Notes under the pieces: generated by a model
Seen by the model: only the letters and a program-made list of their open reading frames with translations
Database searches by the model: none
Told to the model about the DNA's origin: nothing
From: CAIKZY01 sp044374195
Lineage (GTDB): Bacteria; Actinomycetota; Actinomycetes; S36-B12
NCBI GenBank assembly: GCA_044374195.1
Contig: JBILOY010000003.1
Coordinates: 62,001-126,000 of the forward strand
Direction of reading: 5' to 3'
Length of the DNA stretch: 64,000 bases
Made by a program: the position numbers and the translations under genes
Shown here: in pieces, positions 1-7,878 of the stretch
Layout of the letters: each line of letters starts with the position of its first letter
Position numbering within the stretch: the stretch's first letter is position 1

Positions 1-437
1 AACAGTGAGCGACGCATTTGCCACAGAACTCTGCTCTGCTCGAACTCCATCGAGCGTGCCAGACGCGCTGCGGCGGCCTGCTCGCCATGAGCCCACAGCC
101 GAAGACCTTCATTCGACGTGAGTTCGAGCAGTGTCGTGATGATGAGGCGACCAACACCCTCGCGGCGTGCGGCCGGCTCGACTGCAAGCTCAGCACTCGG
201 CCCTTCAACCATGTCGGTGCAGTCAAGGTGTGCGTAGCCGACGATGGTCGATGCACCATCACGCACGAGCACGTGTCGACCGCCGTCGTCGCCACCATGG
301 CGCAGATGAAGGTAGACATGTTCGGAGAGCGGATGAAGGCCGTCGGCGGAGGTGACGTGCTCGATCAGTGCGATAACCCCCGTGAGCTCATCAGGGTCGA
401 GGTGCTCGACTGTGCTGACAGTGAGCGACATGCTCAT
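1..437 (-). CDS. mshD: Mycothiol synthase MshD, N-terminal part (cut by window edge)
   Basis: Reverse-strand translation from an ATG at 437 gives about 145 residues of a GNAT acetyltransferase before the window ends. The acetyl-CoA-binding A motif (RREGVG, about residues 91-96) follows the strand AELAVEP, and a WQMRRSL stretch lies near the cut, as expected between the two GNAT domains of MshD. MshD transfers acetyl from acetyl-CoA to Cys-GlcN-Ins, the last step of mycothiol synthesis in the cytoplasm. The ATG overlaps the glnR stop (ATGA), so the two are probably translationally coupled. glnR-mshD adjacency is also known in mycobacteria (Rv0818-Rv0819). The second half of the protein is outside the window. 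Confidence 0.85.
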   Translation of the reverse strand, partial: MSMSLTVSTVEHLDPDELTGVIALIEHVTSADGLHPLSEHVYLHLRHGGDDGGRHVLVRDGASTIVGYAHLDCTDMVEGPSAELAVEPAARREGVGRLIITTLLELTSNEGLRLWAHGEQAAAARLARSMEFEQSRVLWQMRRSL

Positions 438-1156
438 ACCAGTGACGGGTCGACAGCTAATTCGTCGTCGATAACGCCTTCGCCCATTGGCACGAAGCGA
501 TAGCCGACATTGCGCACGGTGCCGATCAGCGACTCATGCTCGACACCGAGTTTTGCGCGCAGGCGACGCACGTGAACATCGACGGTGCGAGTGCCACCGA
601 AGTAGTCATAGCCCCAGACTTCCTGGAGAAGCAGGGCCCGAGTGAACACGCGGCCCGGGTGCTGCGCGAGGTACTTAAGGAGTTCGAATTCCTTGAAAGT
701 GAGATCGAGGCTGCGACCGCGCAGTTTGGCGGTGTAGGTGGCCTCATCGACCATCAGTTCGCCACTGCGAATCTCCTCGGGCTCCGAGTTAGTCGCGCCG
801 GTGGCCTCGCCGATGCGAGAAACCGCAAGACGAAGACGTGCTTCGAGTTCGGCCGGAGAGATCGTGTCGAGCAGGATTTCATCCATCCCCCAGTCCCACT
901 GCACGGCAGCGAGACCGCCTTCAGTGGTGACCAGGAGAACCGGGACGTCCACGCCCGTCTGGCGGATCAGTCGGGTCAGGCCGCGCACCGCGGGAAGGTC
1001 GCGGCGGCCATCGATAATCAGGGCGTCGCAGTTGGGGGCGTCGAGAAGGGCCGTGGGCTCTGCGGGCATGGCTCGAACGTGGTGGGCAAGAAGCCCCAGC
1101 GCCGGGAGCACCTCAGACGAGGGTTCCATGGCGCGGGTGAGGAGAAGAAGTCTCAC
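434..1156 (-). CDS. glnR: GlnR-type OmpR-family nitrogen response regulator
   Basis: A 240-residue protein with an atypical receiver domain (about 1-110) and a C-terminal winged-helix DNA-binding domain (about 130-225, with the strongly conserved FKEFELLKYLAQHPGRVFTR and GGTRTVDVHVRRLRAKLG stretches). It closely resembles actinobacterial GlnR, the global regulator of nitrogen assimilation genes. The candidate phospho-acceptor is Asp49 (IIDG). GlnR proteins are orphan regulators thought to work without a cognate kinase. I chose the GTG at 1156 because the product then begins VRLLLLT as in GlnR homologues and a GGTGGTGA stretch precedes it. Longer in-frame starts exist but add a non-conserved extension. 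It is divergent from the hydrolase at 1268. Confidence 0.88.
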   Translation of the reverse strand: MRLLLLTRAMEPSSEVLPALGLLAHHVRAMPAEPTALLDAPNCDALIIDGRRDLPAVRGLTRLIRQTGVDVPVLLVTTEGGLAAVQWDWGMDEILLDTISPAELEARLRLAVSRIGEATGATNSEPEEIRSGELMVDEATYTAKLRGRSLDLTFKEFELLKYLAQHPGRVFTRALLLQEVWGYDYFGGTRTVDVHVRRLRAKLGVEHESLIGTVRNVGYRFVPMGEGVIDDELAVDPSLV

Positions 1157-1267
1157 GTCACCACCTTTCACCCTGGGGAAAGCCCCAAGGCTACGGCATC
1201 GGGGACAATAGGTGCTCAGTCGGTAAGCGGTGCAGGCAGGAATGTCAGGCGAAGAAGGAGGTGGCTG

Positions 1268-2086
1268 ATGCGAAAGATCACGGATACGTCGATGAGTCCG
1301 TCCATGGCTGCTGCCCTCACACCTGCGGTGCTGACCGCCTCCGACGGCACGTCCATTAGCGCCGGGCACCTACCCCATGAGGGCGATCTCTGCCTGGTCG
1401 TGGCCCACGGATTCACCGGGCAGTGGCGCTCCGAACGGGTGGAGAAAGTCATCCGAGTGCTCTCGACGTCGGCCGGGGTGATCGTCCTCGATATGCGCGG
1501 CCATGGGGAATCCGGCGGAGTCACCACGATCGGTCACAAGGAAATCCAGGATGTGTCAGCTGCCGTCGCGTGGGCACGTGAACTCGGCTACCGGTGTGTC
1601 GTCACCGTGGGTTTCTCGATGGGGGGTGCGGTGGTGCTGCGCCAGGCGGCCTTCACCGAGGGCGAAAGCGATCAGGTCGATGCCGTGATCGCCGTCAGCG
1701 CCCCGGCCTTTTGGCACTACCGAGGCACCAAGGTCATGCGTCGCATGCACAAGGTGGTCGCTTCGAAGGCCGGTCGCACCTTCATGCGCACCCGGGGCAC
1801 ACGTATCGATTGGCAGACCTGGCCTGAACCAATGCCGGAGTCACCGGTTGTGGCAATCGCCAGGTACCCGCATCTGCCCGTCTTGATCGTGCATGGTGAT
1901 GTGGATCGCTACTTCCCGCTCGAGCATCCGCGAGCGCTCCACGCTGCCGCACTCGCAAGCGGCAATGACGGCGCCCAGCTCTGGGAGATTTCCGGCTTCG
2001 GTCATGCCGAGTCAGCAATTGATGATGAGACCCTTGAGCGGATTGTCGGCTGGGCTCGGGAACAGATCACGAGGGTGGAGGGTTAA
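1268..2086 (+). CDS. Alpha/beta-fold hydrolase
   Basis: A 272-residue serine hydrolase of the alpha/beta fold. Visible elements are the HG oxyanion motif (VAHGFTG), the DMRGHGES loop, the nucleophile elbow GFSMG, an acid in VHGDVDRYFP and the histidine in GFGHAES. No signal peptide is evident, so it is probably cytoplasmic; the substrate is unknown. The ATG at 1268 has a strong ribosome binding site (GAAGGAGG). The reading frame is open far upstream, but that part lies opposite glnR and is not coding. The gene is followed 7 bp later by the thioredoxin gene. Confidence 0.8.
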   Translation: MRKITDTSMSPSMAAALTPAVLTASDGTSISAGHLPHEGDLCLVVAHGFTGQWRSERVEKVIRVLSTSAGVIVLDMRGHGESGGVTTIGHKEIQDVSAAVAWARELGYRCVVTVGFSMGGAVVLRQAAFTEGESDQVDAVIAVSAPAFWHYRGTKVMRRMHKVVASKAGRTFMRTRGTRIDWQTWPEPMPESPVVAIARYPHLPVLIVHGDVDRYFPLEHPRALHAAALASGNDGAQLWEISGFGHAESAIDDETLERIVGWAREQITRVEG

Positions 2087-2093
2087 CGCTGTT

Positions 2094-2576
2094 ATGACCG
2101 GTGTCTGGATCCTCCTTCTCGCTCTTGCGGCGGCAACCGCCTTCGGGCTGTGGCGTCGCGCGACCGACGGCCGGATGAAGTCAACGACCGACGGGCGACC
2201 GGTGCCGCTACCTGACGACGCACCCTCTGTTGATCTGCATGATGCTGTCCACGACGAGCATGGCGGCGATGTACTTACCGCCGCCGCAATCGGTACTTCA
2301 CTGGGAGATGTCGCGACCCTCGTGCAGTTCTCTAGCGCCTTCTGCCAGCCCTGCCGCGCCACGCGCCGAATTCTCGACGAAGTCGCGCAGATGGTTCCGG
2401 GCGTCACACATGTCGAGATCGATGCGGAGTCGAATCTCGAGCTGGTGCGTGCGCTCGACATACGCCGCACACCCACCGTGCTCGTGCTCGACAAGCGCGG
2501 CGCAATCCGCAAGCGCGCAAGCGGGGCGCCGCGGAAGGTCGATGTCATCGCGGCAATCGGCGAGGTCAGCGGCTGA
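2094..2576 (+). CDS. Membrane-anchored thioredoxin-family protein (ThiX-like)
   Basis: A 160-residue protein with one N-terminal transmembrane segment (about residues 2-20) followed by a thioredoxin fold. The redox motif is CQPC in FSSAFCQPCRATR, and the cis-proline loop is RRTPTVLVLD. It should act as a disulfide oxidoreductase outside the membrane, or as an anchored cytoplasmic one; the orientation is not certain. The ATG at 2094 follows the hydrolase stop by 7 bp. A thioredoxin/DUF4395 pair next to glnR is also known in mycobacteria, where a thiosulfate sulfurtransferase is nearby; none is seen here. Confidence 0.78.
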   Translation: MTGVWILLLALAAATAFGLWRRATDGRMKSTTDGRPVPLPDDAPSVDLHDAVHDEHGGDVLTAAAIGTSLGDVATLVQFSSAFCQPCRATRRILDEVAQMVPGVTHVEIDAESNLELVRALDIRRTPTVLVLDKRGAIRKRASGAPRKVDVIAAIGEVSG

Positions 2577-2667
2577 GCTGCAAGCGGTTTGCAATTGCTC
2601 GACCCCGAGATTGAGCCGGATCTTCCCTTTTTTAACGTTTCCCTAGAGAGCGACTGAGGGAGTACCC

Positions 2668-3114
2668 ATGACCACCGAGATCTGCACCCGCACCGAGATC
2701 GATCCGCGCGGCCCGCGCTTCGGCGGCACCATCACCACGATCGTGCTAGCCATCGCACTTGTCATGGTCGGAACCCCGCTCTCCGATGTTCTCGTCGTCT
2801 GGCAGACCCTTGTCTTCGGCCTGGGGGCGATCGTTGGTCTGCACGCGCAGCCGTACGGCATCTTGTATCGCAAGCTCATCGGCCCGCGCCTTGCCCCGCC
2901 GCAGTTGCTCGAGGACGCAGCACCGCCGCGATTCGCTCAGGCTGTCGGGCTGATCTTCATGATCGTCGCTCTCATTTCGATCGCTCTTGGTGCGACCGTG
3001 GTTGCAGCGATTGCCATCGGCTTCGCTCTTGCGGCGGCATTCCTCAATGCTGCATTCAATTTCTGCCTCGGCTGCGAGATGTACCTGCTCGGTGCGCGCC
3101 TGCGTCACCGCTAG
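2668..3114 (+). CDS. DUF4395 family membrane protein
   Basis: A 148-residue integral membrane protein with about four hydrophobic segments. The N-terminal IDPRGPRFGG motif, the central LHAQPYGILYRKLIGPRL loop and the C-terminal NFCLGCEMYLL motif with two cysteines are typical of DUF4395. The family commonly neighbours thioredoxins and sulfurtransferases, which suggests a role in sulfur or redox handling at the membrane, but the biochemical function is unknown. A GAGGGAG ribosome binding site precedes the ATG. Confidence 0.8.
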   Translation: MTTEICTRTEIDPRGPRFGGTITTIVLAIALVMVGTPLSDVLVVWQTLVFGLGAIVGLHAQPYGILYRKLIGPRLAPPQLLEDAAPPRFAQAVGLIFMIVALISIALGATVVAAIAIGFALAAAFLNAAFNFCLGCEMYLLGARLRHR

Positions 3115-3122
3115 GCGAATGG

Positions 3123-4154
3123 CTAAGGAACGATGACAGCGCGGCCGTCGACTCGACCCGCGCGAAGGTCGTCGACCGCACGTTGAGCATCATCAAGCGA
3201 GTACGTCGTCACGGTTGACTCGATTCGACCCTCACGTGCGAGTGCGACAACTTCGGCCATCTCGGGCGCTGAGCCCCAGTTGGTCGTCGTGACCACCGAT
3301 TCTGGCGGCATCGTGAAGAAGCTGAGTTCGGTGCTACCGCCGCCGAGTCCGACGATGTTGAGCATCCCCCGTGCAGCGAGAAGCGAGCGCGCAGTGGTGA
3401 GCGACGCATCGTTGCCGACGAAGTCGAGAACTGCGGAGCACGCTCCGGCGAGATCATGCTCAACCGTTGCCTCGCTGAAGTTCGCATCGCTTGGATCGAG
3501 TGCGATGTCGGCTCCGAGTTCGATGGCGCGTGCTCGCTTCACCGGATCGGGATCGAGACCGACAATGCGAGCATCGCTCAGCAGGTTCAGGTACTGAATA
3601 CCGAACTGGCCCAGACCACCGAGACCGATCGCAACGGCAGTGCTACCGGGTTCGAGATGCGCGAGTGCACGTCGCACAGCGCGATAGGGGGTGAGCCCAG
3701 CATCGGTAAGGCCCGCGGCCTTCACCGGGTCGAGATCACCGATCGGCACGAGATGACGCTCGGCCGGAACGATCATGTATTCGGCGAAACCACCGGGAAT
3801 CCCGATGCCATTCATCGAGAGCACCTGAATCGAGCACATGTTCTCCAGGCCGGACAGGCATGTGGGGCAGGCGCCGCAGCCCTGCGCACCGAACACCGCG
3901 ACTGCATCGCCTATGGCAACTGACGTGACACCTGCGCCGATCTCCTCGACGATCCCTGCCGTCTCATGGCCGAGTACTGCAGGGAAGCCCGGAAGGATTG
4001 CGGGATCACCGTCGATTAGGTGCAGGTCGGTGTGGCAGAGACCTGCTGCGGTCACCTTGATGAGCACTTCGCCGACAGTGGGCACCGGACGAGCAATATC
4101 GGTGATCGACAGGAGCTCGCCGTAGCCGCTCAGTAGTGCAGCACGCATGTTCAT
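3123..4154 (-). CDS. Zinc-dependent alcohol dehydrogenase (MDR family)
   Basis: A 343-residue medium-chain dehydrogenase/reductase. The N-terminal half holds the catalytic-zinc ligands (the cysteine of GLCHTD and the GHE motif) and a four-cysteine structural-zinc lobe (GCGACPTC plus a later Cys in ENMC). The NAD(P) fold carries GLGGLGQFG and an acidic residue at the end of strand two (VGLDPD), suggesting NAD preference. It probably oxidises an alcohol or hydroxy compound. The gene lies 8 bp downstream of the crotonase gene, so the two form an operon, which hints at a hydroxyacyl or branched-chain catabolic step. The exact substrate is not predictable. Confidence 0.85.
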   Translation of the reverse strand: MNMRAALLSGYGELLSITDIARPVPTVGEVLIKVTAAGLCHTDLHLIDGDPAILPGFPAVLGHETAGIVEEIGAGVTSVAIGDAVAVFGAQGCGACPTCLSGLENMCSIQVLSMNGIGIPGGFAEYMIVPAERHLVPIGDLDPVKAAGLTDAGLTPYRAVRRALAHLEPGSTAVAIGLGGLGQFGIQYLNLLSDARIVGLDPDPVKRARAIELGADIALDPSDANFSEATVEHDLAGACSAVLDFVGNDASLTTARSLLAARGMLNIVGLGGGSTELSFFTMPPESVVTTTNWGSAPEMAEVVALAREGRIESTVTTYSLDDAQRAVDDLRAGRVDGRAVIVP

Positions 4155-4162
4155 TCCTCCGC

Positions 4163-4912
4163 TCAGCGAAACTGCGCGATGCGCGACTCGGTGTCGTCAA
4201 TCTCGTACTGAGCCGATTCCTCGTAGGCAATGCCTTCGGCAAGCTCGAGGTCGTCAGCCGCTCGGTATAGATCCTTATAGGCAAGCAGCGCACCCTTACT
4301 GTTCTCCGCGATCGTGGCAGCGAGCGCATCGACAGCTGCCTCGAGATCGGCGAGCGGATGTGAGGCAGATGCGAGACCCCATTCGGCGGCCTGCACTCCG
4401 GTGAAAGTCATCGCTGAGTACGAGAGCAGTCGAGCACGCTGCGGGCCGACCAGATGCGGCAGGCGCTGGCTCATCCCCCACGACGGGCGCAGGCCCCACT
4501 TCGCGTGCGTATCACCGAACTTCGCCTCATCGGCCGAAATGATCAGGTCGCACGCGAGCGCAAGTTCGAGTGCGCCGGTAAAGCAGAAGCCATTGATCTT
4601 CGCGATGACAATTGCCTCGAGAGATGCGATCGCATCGGTGACCGCGCGAGCAGGAATATCGAGGTAGTCGCCGACAGCGCCGCCATCTAGTGACCGAGTG
4701 CCGAGTGCCTTTAGGTCGACCCCCGCACTAAATGCCCGACCCGCACCCGTGATGACAACTGCGCGAATCGTGGAGTCCGCTGCGATGACACCGAGTGCGT
4801 CAGCCAGCTCGCCGAGCATCACCACGGTGATGGCATTCATCGCCTCGGGACGATTCAGGGTGATCGTCGCTGTCGGTGAGGTGATGTCGAGGGAGATCTG
4901 CTCGTAGGCCAT
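4163..4912 (-). CDS. Enoyl-CoA hydratase/isomerase family protein
   Basis: A 249-residue crotonase-fold protein. The CoA-binding and oxyanion-hole elements are present (GAGRAFSAGVDLKAL near residues 56-70 and NGFCFTGALELALACDL near 105-121). The first catalytic glutamate of hydratases is retained (ALELAL), but the second (usually FGxPE) is replaced by FGDTH, so hydration of enoyl-CoA by the classical two-glutamate mechanism is doubtful. Isomerase, hydrolase or another crotonase chemistry is possible. It is the first gene of a two-gene operon with the alcohol dehydrogenase. Confidence 0.82.
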   Translation of the reverse strand: MAYEQISLDITSPTATITLNRPEAMNAITVVMLGELADALGVIAADSTIRAVVITGAGRAFSAGVDLKALGTRSLDGGAVGDYLDIPARAVTDAIASLEAIVIAKINGFCFTGALELALACDLIISADEAKFGDTHAKWGLRPSWGMSQRLPHLVGPQRARLLSYSAMTFTGVQAAEWGLASASHPLADLEAAVDALAATIAENSKGALLAYKDLYRAADDLELAEGIAYEESAQYEIDDTESRIAQFR

Positions 4913-5018
4913 GGCCGCAACCTACTTATGCCGGAGCACCGGTGCGGGAGTTCGGCCCGAAAGTGACGAATCTCCCCGCCCAGACAACAGGCGGGGAGAT
5001 TCGAAGTGTCGCGGAGGA

Positions 5019-5315
5019 TTAGTCCTCGTGGCCCGGCTTGGTCGGCTCGAAGCCGGCCGCCTTGAGCATCTTGCGGAAGTCGACAATCTGCTGCTCGCCA
5101 CAGTCATGGCCCTTGGGGCGGTCGAAGAACTCCATCTGGTCGCCCACGTGGATCTTGAACTTGCCGCTGTGGTTCTCCTCGACGGTGCCCACGGCCTCGA
5201 GCAGGCTGACGGCGTCGTGCCAGCGGACGTTGTGGCTGGTGGGGTGGGCGAAGATCGCGGTGAGGGTGTCGGTGTGGTGGTTGTTCAGGTGCACCGGCTG
5301 CTCTTGGTTGGTCAT
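5019..5315 (-). CDS. Small conserved protein of unknown function
   Basis: A 98-residue soluble protein starting at the ATG at 5315. It has a histidine-rich N-terminus (VHLNNHHTDTL), a central NVRWHDAVSLLEAVGTV stretch resembling the two-stranded start of HicA-like folds, and ends with a QQIVDFRKMLKAAGF helix. Similar small proteins are scattered as conserved hypotheticals in actinobacteria; I do not know a function. No HicB-like partner is adjacent. It lies downstream of the tRNA-Ser gene on the same strand, separated by three hairpins. Confidence 0.65.
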   Translation of the reverse strand: MTNQEQPVHLNNHHTDTLTAIFAHPTSHNVRWHDAVSLLEAVGTVEENHSGKFKIHVGDQMEFFDRPKGHDCGEQQIVDFRKMLKAAGFEPTKPGHED

Positions 5316-5381
5316 GACTGCCTTTCGAAGATGCGCCTCGTCGTGGATGCGCCTGGGCTCATCGTAGGTGAGGGGATAAAT

Positions 5382-5409
5382 GAAGGGCGCCCCAGGAGGG
5401 ACGCCCTTC
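5382..5409 (-). terminator. Hairpin upstream of the small conserved gene
   Basis: The arms GAAGGGCGTCCC and GGGGCGCCCTTC (minus strand) form a 12-bp stem with one G-T pair and a 4-nt loop, followed by ATTTATCC. It looks like an intrinsic terminator for minus-strand transcription coming from the tRNA side, though the T tract is short. Confidence 0.5.
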
Positions 5410-5412
5410 TCA

Positions 5413-5429
5413 TGGCGGTGGCGGTGGGA
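5413..5429 (-). repeat. 17-bp duplicate of the tRNA-Ser 3' end
   Basis: TGGCGGTGGCGGTGGGA occurs here and again at 5524-5540, where it is the 3' end of tRNA-Ser(CGA) including the encoded CCA. The copies are 111 bp apart in the same orientation, as would be left by integration at a tRNA 3' end. Confidence 0.5.
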
Positions 5430-5440
5430 ACCGTCTTCAT

Positions 5441-5466
5441 CTTCGAACCACACCGGTGGTTCGAAG
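5441..5466. repeat. Perfect 11-bp inverted repeat
   Basis: CTTCGAACCAC and GTGGTTCGAAG flank a 4-nt loop. Each arm contains the GGTTCGAA sequence typical of tRNA T loops, so it may derive from tRNA sequence. There is no T tract, and it lies between two other hairpins. Confidence 0.55.
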
Positions 5467-5486
5467 TCCCAAATCCCCTCATCGAA

Positions 5487-5524
5487 AAATACGTCAGGGT
5501 CCCCACAGGGACCCTGACGTATTT
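5487..5524 (-). terminator. Intrinsic terminator of tRNA-Ser(CGA)
   Basis: The left arm 5487-5502 and right arm 5509-5524 form a perfect 16-bp stem (AAATACGTCAGGGTCC with its complement) around a 6-nt loop, followed on the minus strand by a run of T residues. It starts directly at the CCA end of the tRNA gene. Confidence 0.8.
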
Positions 5525-5613
5525 GGCGGTGGCGGTGGGATTTGAACCCACGGTGAGCTTTCACCCACACACGCTTTCGAGGCGTGCTCCTTTGGCCGCT
5601 CGGACACGCCACC
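5524..5613 (-). tRNA. tRNA-Ser (anticodon CGA)
   Basis: The acceptor arms GGTGGCG and CGCCACC pair perfectly. The anticodon stem CACGC/GCGTG encloses the loop CTCGAAA, giving anticodon CGA (reads UCG). The long variable arm typical of serine tRNAs is present, the T arm is GTGGG-TTCAAAT-CCCAC, and the CCA end is encoded. Confidence 0.93.
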
Positions 5614-5634
5614 GCAGAAAAGCCTACAAGCACG

Positions 5635-5667
5635 AAGCGGGACGAACCGAATCGGTCCGTCCCGCTT
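5635..5667 (-). terminator. Hairpin between the two tRNA-Ser genes
   Basis: Arms 5635-5648 and 5654-5667 pair at 13 of 14 positions (AAGCGGGACG core) around a 5-nt loop. It lies downstream of tRNA-Ser(GGA) on the minus strand. There is no clear T run, so it may be a processing stem rather than a terminator. Confidence 0.5.
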
Positions 5668-5678
5668 ACGTATCAGCG

Positions 5679-5763
5679 CGGAGGATAGGGGATTTGAACC
5701 CCTGAGGGGTTTCCCCCAACCCGCGTTCCAGGCGAGCGCCATAGGCCACTAGGCGAATCCTCC
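5679..5763 (-). tRNA. tRNA-Ser (anticodon GGA)
   Basis: The acceptor stem is GGAGGAT/ATCCTCC, the anticodon loop is CTGGAAC giving anticodon GGA (UCC/UCU codons), the variable arm is long (GGGG-AAA-CCCC), and the T arm is GGGG-TTCAAAT-CCCC. CCA is not encoded. It lies upstream of tRNA-Ser(CGA) in the same orientation. Confidence 0.93.
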
Positions 5764-5819
5764 GTGGGAGAGGCTACAAGTTGGGGCACTTGGTGAGCCA
5801 ATCGCCTGCCGCGTACCCT

Positions 5820-5916
5820 TGTGCCGACCCCTCGTGCGGCGTCATCTCGCTGAACCCCCCCAGGGCCGGAAGGCAGCAAGGGCAGGCGGGCTCTGATGGG
5901 TGTGCGGGGGGTCCCT
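5820..5916 (+). ncRNA. ffs: Signal recognition particle RNA (4.5S-type)
   Basis: The domain IV core GGGCCGGAAGGCAGCAAGGG, with the GGAA tetraloop and the asymmetric internal loop that binds Ffh, is unmistakable. Flanking strands GACCCC (from 5826) and GGGGGGTC (to about 5913) close the stem. The RNA forms SRP with Ffh and targets nascent membrane proteins. Its position just upstream of dnaX matches other actinobacteria. Exact ends are estimated. Confidence 0.9.
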
Positions 5917-5946
5917 TGTCACTTCGTTGGCGCATAAGGTTGCGGG

Positions 5947-7878
5947 GTGTCCATGGCCCTCTACCGCACCTATCGCCCCGCGCGACTCGACGATGTCGTA
6001 GGCCAAGATCACGTCACTGACCCTCTGCGTCGTGCGCTCGAGAACGATCGCGTCGCACATGCGTATCTCTTCTCCGGCCCGCGTGGCTGCGGCAAGACCT
6101 CGACCGCTCGCATCCTCGCTCGTTCGCTGAACTGCGAGAAGGGTCCGACTCCTGATCCGTGCGGCGAATGCCAAAGCTGTCTTGATCTTGCGGCCAATGG
6201 CTCCGGTTCCATTGATGTCATCGAGCTCGACGCCGCAAGTCATGGTGGCGTCGACGACACTCGTGATCTGCGCGAACGAGCGATGTTCGCGCCGGCGTCC
6301 TCGCGCTACAAGATCTACATCATCGATGAGGCCCACATGGTTACCACGGCAGGCTTCAACGCTCTGCTGAAGCTGGTGGAGGAGCCGCCCGAGCACGTGC
6401 GCTTCATCTTCGCCACTACCGAAGCCGACAAGGTCCTTCCGACCATTCGCTCGCGCACGCACAACTACACCTTCCGCCTGGTTTCAGCGCGCACCCTGCA
6501 GCAGCACCTGGCTACGGTGTGCGAGGCAGAGGGCGTGCCCGCCGAGGCGAATGCGCTCGCACTCATTGCTCGGGCCGGCGCTGGCAGCGTTCGTGACAGC
6601 CTCTCGATCCTCAGTCAGGTCATCTCCGGCTCGGGCCGCGATGGGGTCACGTACGCAACGGCGGTGGCGCAGCTTGGCATGACAGATTCCACGCTGCTCG
6701 ATGCCACTGTCGATGCACTCGCCGCGCATGATGGTGCCGCGCTCTTCACGGTGATCGATCAGGTGATGGATGCCGGTCACGACCCGCGCCGTTTCGTCAC
6801 CGATCTGCTCGAGCGCATGCGCAATCTGATCGTGCTGCAACATGTGAGCGGCGCTGCCCAGCTGGGTCTCATTGATGCACCTGAAGACGAGATCGCACGC
6901 CAGGTTGATCAATCCGCACTGTTCGGGGCATCAGAGCTCACTCGTGCCTCTGATGTTGTCAGTGAGGGCCTCAGTGGGCTGAAGGGCGCAACTGCGCCGC
7001 GACTGCACCTTGAGTTGATGGCAGCCAAACTGCTCCTGCCCGCTGCTGATTCCGACGAGCGCGGCACACGCGCACGACTCGATCAGCTCGAGCGCCGTAT
7101 CTCGTCGGGTGAATTCCACCAGGCCGCTCACCCTGCAGATGCGCCGATCGCGGCGCCGGCCGCTGCCGTCGCTGCTCCTGCGGCCCCCGCAATCCCGGTT
7201 CCGCCTGTCGCACCCGCAGTGTCCGCTCCGGTTGCCGATACACCCACTGATGCACCCGTTGACGCACCCTCGCGTCCGAAGAAGCTCAGTGATGTGGCGC
7301 CGTCAACAAAGAAGGAGTCGACCGCGTCACGCCCGCCGATGAAGCCTGCGGAGAAGGCCGCTGCGGTCGAGGCCGAAGCCGAAGCCGAGGCTGCCGCTGC
7401 TGAGCCGGTTGTCGTGCCGACAAACCAGAACGCCTCGCTGCCGCAGCTCATCTCGATGTGGCCGGCGATTCTCGATGCGACAAAGTCGTACTCGCGCGTG
7501 GCCTGGATGGTCTTCAGCGACTCTGCTCCGCTCTCGCTGGAGAATGGCGTTCTTGCAGTCGGTGTCGAGAATGCGAGCAAGGCGGCTAATGCCAAGGCAA
7601 GCGGTCACGATGAGCGACTGCGCCAGGCGGTGCTCGATGTTTTCCGAACCGATGTACGCATCGACATCGTTCTCGCACCCGACGCGACCGCGCGTCTCGT
7701 CCATGCAGCACCCGTTGTTTCGTCGGACGATTCCAGCGATTCATCGGCGCCAGCAGTTTCCATCGTGGTTGAGCCCGACGCGCCCAGCATTGATGACGAG
7801 AATCTCGATGACACCTCAGGTGTCGACCTCATCATGCGTGAGCTCGGCGGCACGCAGATCGGCGAGATCGAGAACTGA
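5947..7878 (+). CDS. dnaX: DNA polymerase III subunits gamma/tau
   Basis: A 643-residue clamp-loader ATPase. The AAA+ module covers roughly residues 1-370, with Walker A GPRGCGKTS, a four-cysteine zinc module (NCEKG...PCGECQSC), Walker B IIDEAH, sensor 1 FIFATTE and the SRC-like arginine finger region. An Ala/Pro-rich linker at about 395-490 leads to a C-terminal tau-like domain. I see no obvious slippery A-rich frameshift signal. The GTG at 5947 has an AAGG element 7 bp upstream; the ATG at 5953 is the alternative. The stop overlaps the recR start (TGATG). Confidence 0.95.
   Translation: MSMALYRTYRPARLDDVVGQDHVTDPLRRALENDRVAHAYLFSGPRGCGKTSTARILARSLNCEKGPTPDPCGECQSCLDLAANGSGSIDVIELDAASHGGVDDTRDLRERAMFAPASSRYKIYIIDEAHMVTTAGFNALLKLVEEPPEHVRFIFATTEADKVLPTIRSRTHNYTFRLVSARTLQQHLATVCEAEGVPAEANALALIARAGAGSVRDSLSILSQVISGSGRDGVTYATAVAQLGMTDSTLLDATVDALAAHDGAALFTVIDQVMDAGHDPRRFVTDLLERMRNLIVLQHVSGAAQLGLIDAPEDEIARQVDQSALFGASELTRASDVVSEGLSGLKGATAPRLHLELMAAKLLLPAADSDERGTRARLDQLERRISSGEFHQAAHPADAPIAAPAAAVAAPAAPAIPVPPVAPAVSAPVADTPTDAPVDAPSRPKKLSDVAPSTKKESTASRPPMKPAEKAAAVEAEAEAEAAAAEPVVVPTNQNASLPQLISMWPAILDATKSYSRVAWMVFSDSAPLSLENGVLAVGVENASKAANAKASGHDERLRQAVLDVFRTDVRIDIVLAPDATARLVHAAPVVSSDDSSDSSAPAVSIVVEPDAPSIDDENLDDTSGVDLIMRELGGTQIGEIEN

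Noticed and set aside
18..503. Long plus-strand open frame opposite mshD
   Set aside because: The minus strand encodes a clear GNAT acetyltransferase continuing from glnR; the plus-strand translation has no recognisable family features.
5380..5545. Third tRNA gene or CRISPR-like repeats
   Set aside because: Only 17 bp of tRNA 3' end are duplicated; no cloverleaf forms, and the hairpins differ in sequence and are not evenly spaced.
5147..5705. Plus-strand open frame across the tRNA-Ser genes
   Set aside because: It runs through both a tRNA gene and the complement of the small conserved gene, so it cannot be a real protein gene.
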